Shown: in pieces, positions 8,590 to 19,973 of the stretch
Layout of the letters: every line of letters starts with the position of its first letter
Position numbering within the stretch: position 1 is the first letter of the stretch
Source of the DNA: Pelobates cultripes
Taxonomy: Eukaryota > Chordata > Amphibia > Anura > Pelobatidae
Assembly (NCBI GenBank): GCA_933207985.1
Contig: OW240915.1
Span: forward strand, 279,854,373-279,918,372
Length of the DNA: 64,000 nucleotides
Direction of reading: 5' to 3'
Program-made: the position numbers and the translations under genes
Notes under the pieces: generated by a model
Told to the model about the DNA's origin: nothing
Database searches by the model: none
What the model saw: only the letters and a program-made list of their open reading frames with translations

Positions 8590-11339
8590 AGCAAGATACA
8601 TGCTTGTTTAAAGGTTTAGTGACTTACCACAAATAAATGTCAATAGTACTATTATGTAACATCTTTTTGAGAAAGTATATGTAAGCTGTATAAATGTCTT
8701 CCTGCATTAAAAAAGTGGCATTTTGACAAAACTATTGTCTGCATTTATGAGTGTATAATACTTACTATAAAAAGACGTATATATCAATCAACTGAAGAGA
8801 AGAAGAAATTAAGAAGATTCAACGTTGACGATCCAACCAAGCTACATTTTACAAGAAGACTTTTCTATATCTCTTGATTTAGATTTCTACAGATCATATT
8901 AGTGAACAGGATTTGACAATGTCCTAAAGAGATATAATAGTGCTAGGTTCATTTAGACTGATTTTAGGTGTCGTAGACATTGCATGCAGTGATTGGCAAC
9001 CGTTTCTTTATGCCATGGGTGACATTTTACTAAATGTGGCAGCTTAATATAAGTTTAGATGCATACCATATCTTAAGTGAGATATGTTTGCACTTACAGT
9101 ATATGGACAACTCACTAAATATATACCACATTTAAGCTGAATAAAGTATTATATAGAATAACACGACATGGGTTATATATGTATAAGGAAATCATAACTG
9201 GCTTTCTGAACATATCAAGACTGTTGTATTTAGTGTAATAAGATCATTGATGGAGTTGTCAATACAAGGAACAGTTTAAACAGTTCAAAGATACAGAGAA
9301 AAGTCTGTATGCATGGTTCTCAGATCCATAAATAAGATTTTTGAAGCAACACACAAAAAACACATAACATAAATATGGAGGCTGGCATAGGATGAGAAAT
9401 ACATGCTATTCTTCAGGGTGATAATACCATAATATAATTTCCCCTTTAAAAGGTAGTAGACATTCTGATTTTTCCTATTTTATTTAATTTATATTGATTT
9501 TCCCCAGTTGGTTTAGTGATCTGTGTCATGTTAGCCACTATACTATAATATATTAAAGACCTTATCTGAGGATCTAAACATATTAAAGGTTGTTATGGTA
9601 CCCAGAGGTCCATGGTACTTTGTAACCTGAAGGTGTTAAACTGTTCTTAACTATTTTATCCCAAAAAGTTGCTCTACAGCACCGGATGTCCCTGCCCCCA
9701 GCGGCATCCGATTGCAATTTCATGAAGCATGGAGTGCCACCGGACAGGATCAGCAAATTCCTATTTTATTTTATGAATAGGAAGCTAATGATTGGCTTGG
9801 AGCATTAGCTGACCACTGTGTGCTGCAGACAGTCTTCCCAGACACTTTGGTCATAGACAGAAGGTCAGGAGGAGTCAGGGTCCATCCTGGTGGGATTAAT
9901 ATCTTGCAGTGTTTGCATTGCCCACTTTCTGTTACACAACATTAGATACAAGTCACACAATGTAGTCCATTTAATATACACCCCTGAATGTACACATATT
10001 TACATGACTTACAAATAGTTCCTTATATTTACATGACTTTCTAATACATTTCTACATTCTCCCACAATTCACACTGATACAGTAATACATTCCCATACTC
10101 ACATTGGCACTGTGCATTTACACACATGGTATAACACAAGAATATATGTTTCGTTCACACATCTACAACTGAATCCTTGCATTTGCAAATGCATCAATAT
10201 TTCACAAATTGTACTGACTTTAACAGTAACACCCGCGCTCATAAGTGTATACATTGATACACATTCCCTCACAGTATATGTACACTGAACACATAGAAAT
10301 ATACTATAATGAGTTTATTCATGGAGGAAGAACTTGTACAGAACTGTTAATACATCTTATATTGTAGCCCAAAAAAACTGAATCTGAAAAATATCTATAG
10401 ATACTTAATTGAACAGTAACAGATAGTGAAACCTGAATCATAACATTAAAGTTGCAATGCCCAAAATATGACTATAGAAGAGTTTGCAAATCTTTACAAA
10501 TTGCTATTATGGTCTAAGACAGTGTTGTAAAAATTCTAATTACTAGAATTAGCAGTTTAATTAAATAAATCCATGTGTCTTTGTACATGCATACATTGGA
10601 TGTGAAAGGTCCTAGTACCTATGTTTGCTTGGGGGCCCATGTTGCTCTTAGTCCTTTCCTGTTATAACATTCAGCAGGGAAATAGCATTCTTTCTCATCA
10701 GTCAAATATCAGTCAATGATGGGTTTAACAAGTCATAATGAATTGATTCTCATGTGTTTTATAAAAATAAAATACACTCACTTTTGTAAAGCAAACAAAA
10801 TTAATGGATATATAAAACAAGCATTTTAACCAAGAAAAAAATATAAATCAGCCACGTTTTCATTGTAATGAATGTCCTGCACTTCAATTTCTAAATCAAA
10901 TCAATAATTTGAAAGGTTAACACAAGCTTTTCAATACCCCTGGCTAGTGTTCAGAATAAATAATTGTATAGAAAAGCAATACTTTCTTGTAAAAGCTACA
11001 ATACAAGAAATACAAATTGTATTTGTTTGCCTTTAACACTGCTAATGGAATTACAGACAAGGATTTATATACATATTAATGATAAACTAATAGAAAACCT
11101 GGCCTTGCACGGAACATATTTTACTTGGTATGGAACATGTAGATTATAACAGGTACCTGCACAAATTCAAGGTATAGAAACCATTTCTAACATTTAATAT
11201 GTTTACTTTGATAAGGCATATAAAATAGATTCACTGGTCTCCTATTATTTTTCAAATCTTGTTAAATTCATAATTTTCCTCCAAAATATGCTTAATGCAG
11301 CAATGCTCCCTTTTCTGAACCAATTTTCATGAAATAAAT
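8590..11339. other. AT-rich non-coding sequence, no resolved element
   Basis: Mostly AT-rich. A more GC-balanced patch at about 9640-9910 could be an old MITE, but I could not find paired ends. A short frame at 10964-11149 has no motif. Confidence 0.5.
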
Positions 11340-12310
11340 TTTACAAGCCACAATGGATTTTCCCCTACATAAATCAACAGGTCCAGATGGATTTTAAAAA
11401 CAAATGCTATGCAGATGTCCTTGCAGTATGCTAACACAATGTATTAGAGGAGTCTAGACATCTTCCAGAAGAGATGCTGCTTACAATCATAACATCACCA
11501 AATCCAGGAAAATCACATGACTAATGAAAAAAATAATCTTATTTCTCCAACAAACACTGATGCAAAAATGTGATCAACAAATACATACAGCTGGACACAC
11601 TCAATGGTTTCCTATTAGCAGACAGTATTTTATTTGACGTTTAGAGGAAAAGAAAGCATTTTGGCACTATCCTGTGTCTTTGTAAAGTCTACAGGATAAT
11701 GCCGAACTGTTGTCTTTTCCTCTGAACTCCAAATAAAAGACTGACTGTTAATTAGAAACCATTGGGTGCACCCAGTTGTATGTATTTGTTTCAGTTGGAT
11801 TAATTGGGAGTTTTGGAGCTCCCAGGTGGGAGTATTCCCTTAATGAGTGTGTGCATTGCCTCTTACACTCTGCAGCTAAAATACTGTCAGCAAGACAATA
11901 ATGATCAAGTAGACTTCTACATGGTCAACAGAGTGCAGATAGATAATACATGGATTACAGTATTATATTTGATACACCACCTCCAGAGGATGGGAATATT
12001 AAGTCTCTGTCGACCTTTAGACGCCGAAAAAGCATTTGACTACCTGAAATTTATTTTCTGAGATTGCTGCAGAAAGTACCCTTTCCCCATTGTTTAATTA
12101 AATTAATTTTGCCTCATATTCCATCTAACATTTTTGAGATTTGGTGCCACAAATTTGTATAAACAACAACACAAGACAGGTGTGTCCTCTGTCACCACTT
12201 TTACATATTTTCGCTCTGGAGCCCCTTTCTCAGGCTAACCTCTTGCACCCAGATATACATGGTGTACATTCTGAAGATAGGGAAGATTAGGTCTTTTAGA
12301 TCATCTTCTT
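11340..12310 (+). pseudogene. Decayed L1/Tx1-like LINE ORF2 fragment (reverse transcriptase)
   Basis: Pieces of an L1-type reverse transcriptase can be read on the plus strand. A KSTGPDGF block lies near 11370-11395. After a MITE insertion come a DNTW segment with IHHLQ and DAEKAFDYL (in the frame at 11804-12061), then CPLSPLL-like and ALEPLSQA-like text near 12185-12235. These are the order and motifs of RT blocks 1 to 4 in L1 elements. Stops and frameshifts are frequent, so the copy is dead. The 3' side is cut by an L2 fragment. L1 and Tx1 cannot be separated on this evidence. Confidence 0.7.
11576..11793. mobile_element. Foldback MITE inserted in the L1-like fragment
   Basis: Near-palindromic. 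The left arm runs from ACAAATACATACAGCTGG through CTCAATGGTTTC, AGAGGAAAAG and TATCCTGT. The right arm gives the complement, ending CCCAGTTGTATGTATTTGT. The centre is at about 11672-11690. There is no open frame. It interrupts the reverse-transcriptase homology, so it is younger than the L1-like fragment. Confidence 0.7.
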
Positions 12311-12530
12311 CTTCATTATTATTATTATTTATAATGTGCCACCAATGGGAGGACTTACAGACAGATAATTGTAACCAGAAAAGTTTGATATCCAGAAATA
12401 GAGAGGGTAATGCTCAATGAGCTTACATGCTAGAGTGAGTGGGGTATATTGACACAAAATGTAAGGGTAGTGTAGAAAAATTGGTAGCTGGAAAAGTATT
12501 CACTGGGGGCTTAGTGGGTGGTTTTTATTT
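12305..12530 (-). mobile_element. L2-type LINE 3' end fragment
   Basis: Starts with an (ATT)n tract and ATTTATAATGTGCCACCAA, then ACAGACAGATAATTGTAACCAG, CAATGAGCTTACATGCTAGA, and AAAGTATTCACTGGGGGCTTAGTGGGT. The same order is present at 22527-22790, where it joins L2 coding sequence, so this is a shorter relative in the same orientation. Confidence 0.75.
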
Positions 12531-13173
12531 ATTGTTTATTTTTAATCATTATTTATACCTTGGACGTTTATCCTAATGTTATGTGGAATAGATTCATACA
12601 GCACAGTTTGCTTCTATAAACAAATTCAGACAAAGGCACAGGTATTGTGCATTGGATGGGGAAAGGGTTTTAGATTACCTTGCCCCATAAAGTCACCTTC
12701 CACTGGAGCATAGACTTATTAGCATATTCAGACCTCATGATCACAGCTGATACTACTTTAAAGTATAGGAGATAAGTTGCTTGCTATTGCATACATGTTG
12801 ATATTTATATTAGTCATGGCTTGATGGGAAAGAAATCATGAAAAATGTCATTCTTACATAGATTGCAATATTTATTTAGACCCTTGACAATTATTACACC
12901 TCCAGATATATTTATGTGGGTGAAAAACAGACAGATAAAAGTTAATAAATAATACGTTGACAATGTAGGTTTTTTCAAGGAGAACTTGTTGGGGGTGGTT
13001 TCGGTGCTCCAGATATTAATAAATACTGTCAACATTGATTGTTCCAGCTGTTTTAGAACTTCACTGCAGAAAAGATCACCTTCAAAGGGCCTATTTAGAA
13101 AGTTGTGTCATAAAACCCAATTTGATTATTATGGCTACTGAAAATATCAAACACCACCCAAAGTGCTAGGTGC
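12531..13173. other. Non-coding sequence, no recognised element
   Basis: AT-rich. The start may be more L1-like debris. A 73-codon minus frame at 12814-13035 has no motif. Confidence 0.45.
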
Positions 13174-13757
13174 AACAAACAAAAAATAAAATACATACAA
13201 CTTAACGTAAAACAGCTTCCCAGAGTAACCTTCCCAGATGGAAAATAAGTAAGATAGTATATAATTATGTAGAGAACAAAGGGATGCTGCTGTTAAGCCT
13301 AAACATTTTTTAAACTACATAGTGTAATATAACAAAGGCATGCAGAACTGACACTCTAATCTTGTGCACTCACAAGATCGCCTTATGGGTGCCTCCACTG
13401 ATGGTATTTGGCCTATTTTTATTTAATTATATTTTATTTGTAACTCTAAATAAGAAGGTATTTTTTACCTATCTGATTCCTGTTTCTTCTGGTTCCTGAA
13501 TCGAACCCCAGTTAGAGAAAAAGAGGTCACTTTGGCCCCCCAGTACCATCAGGAGAGGCACCCATAAGGTGATTTTTATACTCCACATCTTGTGAGTGCA
13601 CAATATTGGCGTGTCGATTCTGCATGCCTTTGTTGTATTAAACTATGTATTTTTTTATATTTTTTAGGCATCCCTTTGTTCTCTACATACTTATTTATTG
13701 TCCATCTATGAAGGTTAAGTTAAGTTGCATTAATCTTATTTTTTGTTTTGTTTTACA
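13174..13757. mobile_element. Large foldback element, arms over 200 bp
   Basis: Left arm 13174-13406 and right arm 13544-13757 are imperfect reverse complements. Shared blocks include GAGAACAAAGGGATGC, ACAAAGGCATGCAGAA, TTGTGCACTCACAAGAT and CTTATGGGTGCCTC. The 137-bp centre is not paired and has no known motif. On the outward strand each arm carries GTGAGTGCAC. No transposase is present. Confidence 0.75.
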
Positions 13758-14176
13758 GCTGTATTCCTTGGCTTTCTACATACTTATGTATTATTGATAC
13801 TGTCTGCTTCTGGTATCGTTCTCTTATATTTAAATTAGCATTCATCCAATGAGATCATGTTACACAGTTTCCTTTAACTAATCATAAAGCATTGCTAACA
13901 TACATCACTCCTACCTTCCATTTGAGACATTGTATCAAGGTATTTGCTCCAAAACAATGACATCATGCTTTTCCATTTGCAAAGGAATTACATATTCTGC
14001 AGACTGTTGAACAACTTTTTTTTTTCAATAGATGCTATATGGTGATGGAGAGATTAGAATATTTGCTGAATCTTCACTTCCTGATAACATGGGTCAAGAG
14101 TTTGTTACATGTCTTATGTGTGGTGGACTTTTTCTCACTTACAATTGTTTTGGAAACCAGACAGTCCCCAGGGCTC
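13758..14176. other. Non-coding flank of the chromovirus
   Basis: AT-rich sequence leading to the chromovirus target site; a T run lies near 14018. No element recognised. Confidence 0.5.
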
Positions 14177-14181
14177 TTACC

Positions 14182-14829
14182 TGTGATGCTTTTGTGTAAT
14201 ACCTCTTTAATTGGAACTCAACTGCAGAATTTTCTAAGGGCAGGAACAGTAAGTTTCACCTCCTATTATATTGGAGTGAATTCAGTGGACTGTATCTTTA
14301 AATAATAATCAGGAAAATGCCAAGTTAGTTCCAACTTGAATTTTAATAATGAAGTTTTAGCCTTAGCAGCAATCCTTATTTGTCAACAGAGAGTTTAAAG
14401 AAATTAAATACTATAATTAATTGATATGACTTGCTTTCCTTGACAAAAGATTTACTTAACTTAGAAGCACTCTGGCACTGGAAGGGTTAATTCACCCAAT
14501 GGAGGAAGAGGAAGGAGTCTCTTTTAACAAACTGCAGTTTAGTAGTGAGAGAAAGGAAGTCCGTTTGTCCAAGCCGAGGTCTGAGAGAGGAGAAGGTAGA
14601 AATCCGTTTACAAGCCGAGGTCTGGGAGAGGAGAAGGTAGAATTTCGTTTATAAGCCGAGGTCTGAGAGATGAGAAGGTAGAAATCCCTTTACAAGCCGA
14701 GGTCTTTGAATCTGGCGCGGTCTTCCTAAGTATCGTGGAAAGACCGCGTCAGAAAAAAGGGGCGGATCTAAGCGCCGTGAACCCGGAAGTGGGTTCCGGC
14801 GGCAGCATGAATGTTAGGTATACCTGACA
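14182..14829 (-). repeat. Chromovirus 3' LTR (648 bp)
   Basis: In element orientation it begins TGTCAGGTATACC and ends AAGCATCACA. It contains about three and a half copies of a 41-bp tandem repeat (AAGCCGAGGTCTGAGAGA...). Compared with the 5' LTR it has one extra 41-bp unit and lacks 72 bp, which accounts exactly for the 31-bp length difference. The missing part includes the inferred transcript start. Confidence 0.9.
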
Positions 14830-14864
14830 GTACCCCCTTCTCATGGGGCATCCTCTGGGTGCAC

Positions 14865-16620
14865 TTATTTCGGTTTAGAGGGGTAGCGTTTGTGAAAAGC
14901 ATCAACTAATCTCTTTGCATGAACATTAGATGAATCTTCCCAGGTATCTTCATCAACTCCATAACCTTTCCATCTGATAAGGTATTGTAAAGAGCCACGG
15001 TGGATACGAGAATCCAAAATCTTATGAATTTCATATTCTTCTTCACCTTGGACGATGATAGGTTCAGGAGTTGTTACTATTTCTCTATGGAAAGGATCAG
15101 GGATGTGTGGTTTAAGCAAAGAGACATGGAATACTGGATGAAGTTTAAAACTTGGAGGAAGTTTTAATTTAACAACGTTATCATTGATGATTGTAGTTAT
15201 TTGAAAAGGACCAAGAAAAAGAGAGCTCAATTTCTTTGAAGGACGGTTTGTGGTAATATTTTTTGAAGAGAGCCAGACAAGATCCCCCACTTTATAAGGA
15301 GGGGGAATTCTTCTATTATGGTCAAAAAACTTTTTCTGGTAGTTTTGGGCGAGTTGAAGATTCTCCCGTAATTTAAGGAATACAGAAGACATAAATTCAT
15401 TTTTTGAAGTAACCGTGGGATTGGATGAAGAATTAGATGGGATGGGAAATGAGGACGGATGAAAACCATAGTTGGAGAAAAAAGGAGTCATTTTCGTACT
15501 AGAATGAATGGTATTATTGTAAGAAAATTCAGCCATAGGTAACCAAGTGGTCCAGTCATCTTGCAGGTATGAACAATAACATCGGAGATATTGTTCCAAA
15601 CATTGATTAACATTCTCTGTTTGCCCATTAGTTTGGGGATGATAGGCAGAAGAGAGTTTGCGTTGAATTTGAAGAGAGAGACACATCTCTTTCCAGAATT
15701 TGGAGGTAAATTGTGTCCCCCTATCAGAAATAATTTCTTCTGGAAGACCATGAAGCTTTACAATATTATCAATAAAGACTTTGGACAATTCTACGGAGGA
15801 GGGTAATTTTTTTAAAGAGATGAAATGGGACATTTTAGTGAAGCGGTCCACAACAACAAGAATAGTGGTGAACTGTCGGGATGGAGGAAGGTCAACAAGA
15901 AAATCCATAGAAATGGATTGCCAAGGTTTTTCTGGAATAGGTAAGTTAAGTAGTAATCCAAAAGGTTGATTATGTTCAGATTTGGACCTTTGACAGATAG
16001 GACAAGTTTTGACATATAATTCAATGGTTCTATCTTGGCGAGGCCACCAATAATATCGTGAAGTTAGTTCAAGAGTTTTCTTTATTCCAGGATGTCCAGC
16101 TAGGGGTGAATCATGAACCATTTTGAGTAATTTGTTCCTAAGAATGGGAGGAATATAAATTCTATTTTTAAAGTAAAATATACCATCCTTTTTTGTTAAA
16201 TTAGGTGTTTTGGGAAGTTCAAGATCCTTTTGATTCAAGTTCCTTAAGTCATCCTGAAGAGAAGAGAGGATCCCTATTATTTTGTTAGGAGGATAAACAT
16301 CAATAGAAGTTTTAGAAGGAATTCGAGAAAGAGCGTCAGCCTTTTTATTTCTAGTTCCAGGTCTGTATATTAATTGGAAGTTAAACCGGTTAAAAAATAG
16401 GTTCCATCTAACTTGTCTAGCCGTAAGGGTTTTGTTCGTATAGAGATATTCAAGATTTTTATGGTCTGTATAAACTATTATAGGTTGTTTTGTATCTTCT
16501 AGAAGATGACGCCAATTTTCGAAGGCAGCTTTAACACTTAATAATTCTTTTTCACCGATAGGATAATTTTTTTCAGCAGAGCTCAAGGATCTTGAGAAGA
16601 AGGCAACTGGATGAAGTGGA
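14865..16620 (-). pseudogene. pol: Chromovirus pol, 3' part: RNase H, integrase, chromodomain
   Basis: A 573-codon frame ends at 14865 and is open upstream of its first TTG codon; it starts inside RNase H (YTDHKNLEYL, ADALSRI). An HHCC zinc finger follows (HDSPLAGHPG ... CPICQRS). The integrase core shows the three acidic positions in MDFLVDLP, SDRGTQF and QTENVNQ. A GPF module precedes the end, and a C-terminal chromodomain is clear (EYEIHKILDSR, YLIRWKGYG, DTWEDSSNV). Chromodomains direct integration to marked chromatin in chromoviruses. This half is well preserved; it is separated from RT by a frameshift near 16600-16660. Confidence 0.9.
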
Positions 16621-17735
16621 TCCTGAGGAGTCTTTTGCTGAGAAAGAACTGCTCCGATGAATCTGATGCATCGACTTCTAGGACATACAAGAATGTTGGA
16701 TTAGGTAGCTGTAGAATAGGTGCAGTTGTAAATCTTTCTTTTAAACTGTCGAAGGCAGCTTGTGCATCTTTATTCCATTTGAAAGGACGTTTAGTACTGT
16801 TAAGGTGGTTAAGTGGATGTGATACCTCTGAGTAGTTTCTAATGAATTTTCTATAGAAGTTTGCAAATCCAAGAAATCGTTGCAATTCTTTTGTAGTAGT
16901 AGGAACGGGCCAGTTAATAATACATTCGATTTTAGAGTTATCCATTTTCAGAGAATGAGGTGAAATAATGTATCCAAGAAAGGAGAGTTCAGTAACTTCA
17001 AAAAGACATTTCTCTGGTTTAGCGTATAATTTGTGAGTTCTCAATCTAGATAGAACCCATCTTACATGCTTCCTATGTTCATCCAAATTGTTAGAATATA
17101 TTAGAATATCATCTAAGTAGATAATAACACAAACATCCAAAAGATCTCTAAAGATATCATTTATAAAATGTTGGAATGTTGCAGGGGCATTACAAAGCCC
17201 AAAAGGCATCACTAGATATTCGTAGAGACCATATCTAGTCCGGAAGGCGGTCTTCCATTCATCATCCTGTTTTATTCTAATGAGGTTATATGCGCCTCGG
17301 AGGTCGAGTTTAGTGAATATAGTTGCAGTTCTTAACCTTTCAATTAATTCATTTATTAGTGGAAGAGGATAACGATTTTTTATGGTTATTTTATTTAAGG
17401 CTCTGTAATCTATAATGGGTCGGATGGTTTGGTCCTTATTCCTCACAAAAAATATACTAGAGGCAGCCAGTGAAGTCGAGGGTCTGATGAATCCTTTACG
17501 TAAATTTTCATTAAGATATTCTTTTAAGGTCTGCAATTCCTTTTCAGAAAGTGGATAAATGTGTCCATAAGGAATGGGAGCACCAGGTATTAGATCTATT
17601 GGGCAATCATATGCTCGATGAGGTGGAAGTGTTTCCGCTTCTTTTTTACAAAAGACATCTGAAAAGTCAGAGTAGAATGGAGGTATAATTGATTCCTGAG
17701 TAGTTTGGAGAATAGGAATATGTTGGAAGCAGGTT
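16583..17735 (-). pseudogene. pol: Chromovirus pol, 5' part: reverse transcriptase
   Basis: The frame is open from about 17735, in the +1 frame relative to gag at an eight-A run (17734-17741), to the stop at 16583. It carries the usual RT lead-in (PHRAYDCPID, PIPYGHIYPLSE) and the RT blocks RPIIDYRALNK, TKLDLRGAYN, VMPFGLCNAPATFQ and the catalytic IYLDDILIYS. The connection and RNase H start follow (VLEVDASDSS), where the frame breaks. Protease and the CCHC zinc knuckle, expected upstream, are absent. The first TTG at 17536 is not a real start. Confidence 0.9.
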
Positions 17736-18206
17736 TTTTTTGCAAAAGTCAGAAGGAAAAGAAATGGAAAAGGGTGACCATTTAATTAAAGGATCTTCAT
17801 ATAATAAAGACATAGCTTCAAAAAATTCATCCAGTGAATCTAGTATGGGATCATCATTCTCTAAAAAGGAATGGGCCCATGCCATAGGTTCGCCTCTTAG
17901 AAAGGAAATTACTGAACAAACTTTTGACCTTTCAGTGAGGTAAGATCGAGGTTTCAAAGCTATCAGAAGTTTGCAAGAATTTAAAAACTCTCTGTACTTT
18001 GTTCTATCTCCATAAAATTTTTCTGGATTACAGACAGCAGGATCACCAGCCGATTGAAGAGCGGCATGAGGAAGATGGCCTTGCATGTCTCTAACATAGG
18101 TTAATATTCTCTCATTTGTGATTTGCAGTTCCTGTAACCCTTGAGCAATCGTATCCACTCTATTGGTTAGGGCAGAAACTTGTGAGTTAATATCTGCTGG
18201 TTCCAT
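17667..18206 (-). pseudogene. gag: Chromovirus gag, truncated
   Basis: Starts with ATG at 18206, 21 bp inside the 5' LTR edge. The N terminus MEPADINSQVSALTNRV with a leucine-rich coiled-coil-like stretch, and the NPEKFYGDRTKYREFLNSC capsid-type segment, resemble Sushi-type gag, the source of mammalian PEG10/RTL genes. Only about 150 residues are gag-like. At the eight-A run the frame passes into sequence that reads as RT lead-in in another frame, so the second half of capsid, the zinc knuckle and protease have been deleted. Confidence 0.85.
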
Positions 18207-18213
18207 TGAAATA

Positions 18214-18226
18214 GGCTGGATTATTC
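18214..18226 (-). other. Self-priming primer-binding site of the chromovirus
   Basis: On the minus strand GAATAATCCAGCC abuts the 5' LTR. It lacks the TGG expected for a tRNA 3' end. Its exact 13-base complement, GGCTGGATTATTC, lies inside the same LTR (18767-18779, minus strand). This is the arrangement known for Tf1/Sushi elements, in which the 5' end of the RNA folds back to prime reverse transcription. Confidence 0.85.
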
Positions 18227-18905
18227 TGTGATGCTTTTGTGTAATACCTCTTTAATTGGAACTCAACTGCAGAATTTTCTGAGGGCAGGAACAGTAAGTT
18301 TCACCTCCTATTATATTGGAGTGAATTCAGTGGACTGTATCTTTAAATAATAATCAGGAAAATGCCAAGTTAGTTCCAACTTGAATTTTAATAATGAAGT
18401 TTTAGCCTTAGCAGCAATCCTTATTTGTCAACAGAGAGTTTAAAGAAATTAAATACTATAATTAATTGATATGACTTGCTTTCCTTGACAAAAGATTTAC
18501 TTAACTTAGAAGCACTCTGGCACTGGAAGGGTTAATTCACCCAATGGAGGAAGAGGAAGGAGTCTCTTTTAACAAACTGCAGTTTAGTAGTGAGAGAAAG
18601 GAAGTCCGTTTGTCCAAGCCGAGGTCTGAGAGAGGAGAAGGTAGAAATCCGTTTACAAGCCGAGGTCTGAGAGATGAGAAGGTAGAAATCCGTTTACAAG
18701 CTGAGGTCTGAGAAGTGGAGCCGGTAGCATCGAGTAGAGCAGCTGATCTCACTGCCGCACCTGAGTGAATAATCCAGCCCTTTGAATCTGGCGCGGTCTT
18801 CCTAAGTATCGTGGAAAGACCGCGTCAGAAAAAAGGGGCGGATCTAAGCGACGTGAACCCGGAAGTGGGTTCCGGCGGCAGCATGAATGTTAGGTATACC
18901 TGACA
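18227..18905 (-). repeat. Chromovirus 5' LTR (679 bp)
   Basis: Same ends as the 3' LTR. The inferred RNA start is near 18779-18780, giving a U3 of about 126 bp. U3 includes CCCACTTCCGGGTTCACGTC and a GC-rich inverted pair TCTGACGCGG ... CCGCGCCAGA. Downstream, in R/U5, are 41-bp tandem repeats (about two and a half copies). Confidence 0.9.
18767..18779 (-). promoter_or_regulatory. Inferred chromovirus transcript start / self-primer
   Basis: GGCTGGATTATTC on the minus strand is the perfect complement of the primer-binding site at 18214-18226. In the self-priming mechanism this is the first stretch of the RNA, so transcription should start at or one base before 18779. There is no TATA box at the usual distance; the upstream region is GC-rich. 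Confidence 0.75.
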
Positions 18906-18910
18906 TTACC

Positions 18911-19447
18911 ACATGACACATATTTTACTCTTAGCATTTCTAAAATTCCTGGGCAATGAAATCTGAAAGCTGGCATACCATATAATTACAGCTAAATGTC
19001 ATAGCTAAAAAGATAATTAATTTTCTCAATCCTTGGGAACAATGAAACAGAGGAACTTTGTTTAAGTATTCACTGAGGAGATATGAATCTGAGAATCTTA
19101 ACCTATATTTAAGATTAAATCTATACTTATATTCTTACCTGAATATAATAATAATATTTACATTTCCTTATATGTTAGATATAAAACCACATATAGTTTA
19201 TGAATAACTATTACTCTGTACTCTTTCCTTGCATGCTGTACACTTTCCCTATTGTTTAAAACAAATCAGTTATAAAAAAAAGTTCATATTTCTTAAAGGG
19301 CTAATATTCCTATTGTTGTAATTGTTATTGCGGACATTGGTTTTATTTTAATCACATTTGCACAGTACCACCCCAGTGGATAACGTACAGGAGTTGATTT
19401 ACAAAAACCGTATTAAAGGAATACAAAAGAATACAAAAAGGAATACA
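18911..19447. other. AT-rich non-coding flank
   Basis: No element recognised. A TTAAAGG at 19413 just before the next MITE may be a repeat of its end. Confidence 0.5.
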
Positions 19448-19973
19448 TTAAAGGAATACAAAAAATACAAACTTGTATTCTTAACACTATAGTGTCCTTG
19501 TCCCGAGCTAAATAGAGGTCTGACCTCATTTGCCAAAAAGTTAAAAAAAGCATCTATTTACATATTTCTAGCACTGAGACTTCCTCGGCGCTGCTCACCT
19601 CTCCACCTACAGTAACATCATGGAGGAGGCATGGCCTCCTCCACGATAGTCCAACTCAATGCTCTTCACAAAGAAGCATTGGGGACCTGATGCATATGCA
19701 TGGTGAGCACCGTTCATACATTCAAGCTCCCCCATAGAAAAACATTGTATTCAATGCTTCTCTATAGGCTTCTACATCAGATGACCAAGTTGTACTAGTC
19801 TATCAGCGCAACAAAAGCACCTATTGTGGATGGCAGTATTACAGCCAATCAAGGTGGAATTAAGACTGCAATGTAAAACGTGTTTTAAATTGCATGGTTG
19901 AAAGGATAGGGCTTCTGCAACCACACCACTTCACTGAGAAGAAGTGGTTTGGGTGACTATAGTGTCCCTTTAA
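19448..19973. mobile_element. T2-like MITE with TTAA ends
   Basis: The left end is TTAAAGGAATAC and the right end CTATAGTGTCCCTTTAA. An inner CACTATAGTGTCC near 19484 repeats the end motif. The middle carries CCATAGAAAAACATTG and a matching AATGCTTCTCTATAGG, so part folds back, and CAGCCAATCAAGG. It resembles the fragment at 7942-8310. No coding capacity. Confidence 0.65.

Larger units (their letters stand above)
14177..18910 (-). mobile_element. Chromovirus (Ty3/Gypsy, Tf1/Sushi type) with 5-bp TSD TTACC
   Basis: LTRs at 14182-14829 and 18227-18905, each with TG...CA ends, are flanked by TTACC at 14177-14181 and 18906-18910. Coding sequence runs on the minus strand: gag, reverse transcriptase, RNase H, integrase, chromodomain. 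A purine-rich tract (GAGAAGGGGG) lies just before the 3' LTR. The element is about 4.7 kb. Nucleocapsid and protease are missing and frameshifts are present, so this copy is defective. High LTR similarity outside the tandem repeats suggests a fairly recent insertion. Confidence 0.93.

Noticed and set aside
13480..13520. GGTTCCTGAATCGAACCCC looks like a tRNA T arm
   Set aside because: No acceptor, D or anticodon arm around it; it is the unpaired centre of a foldback.
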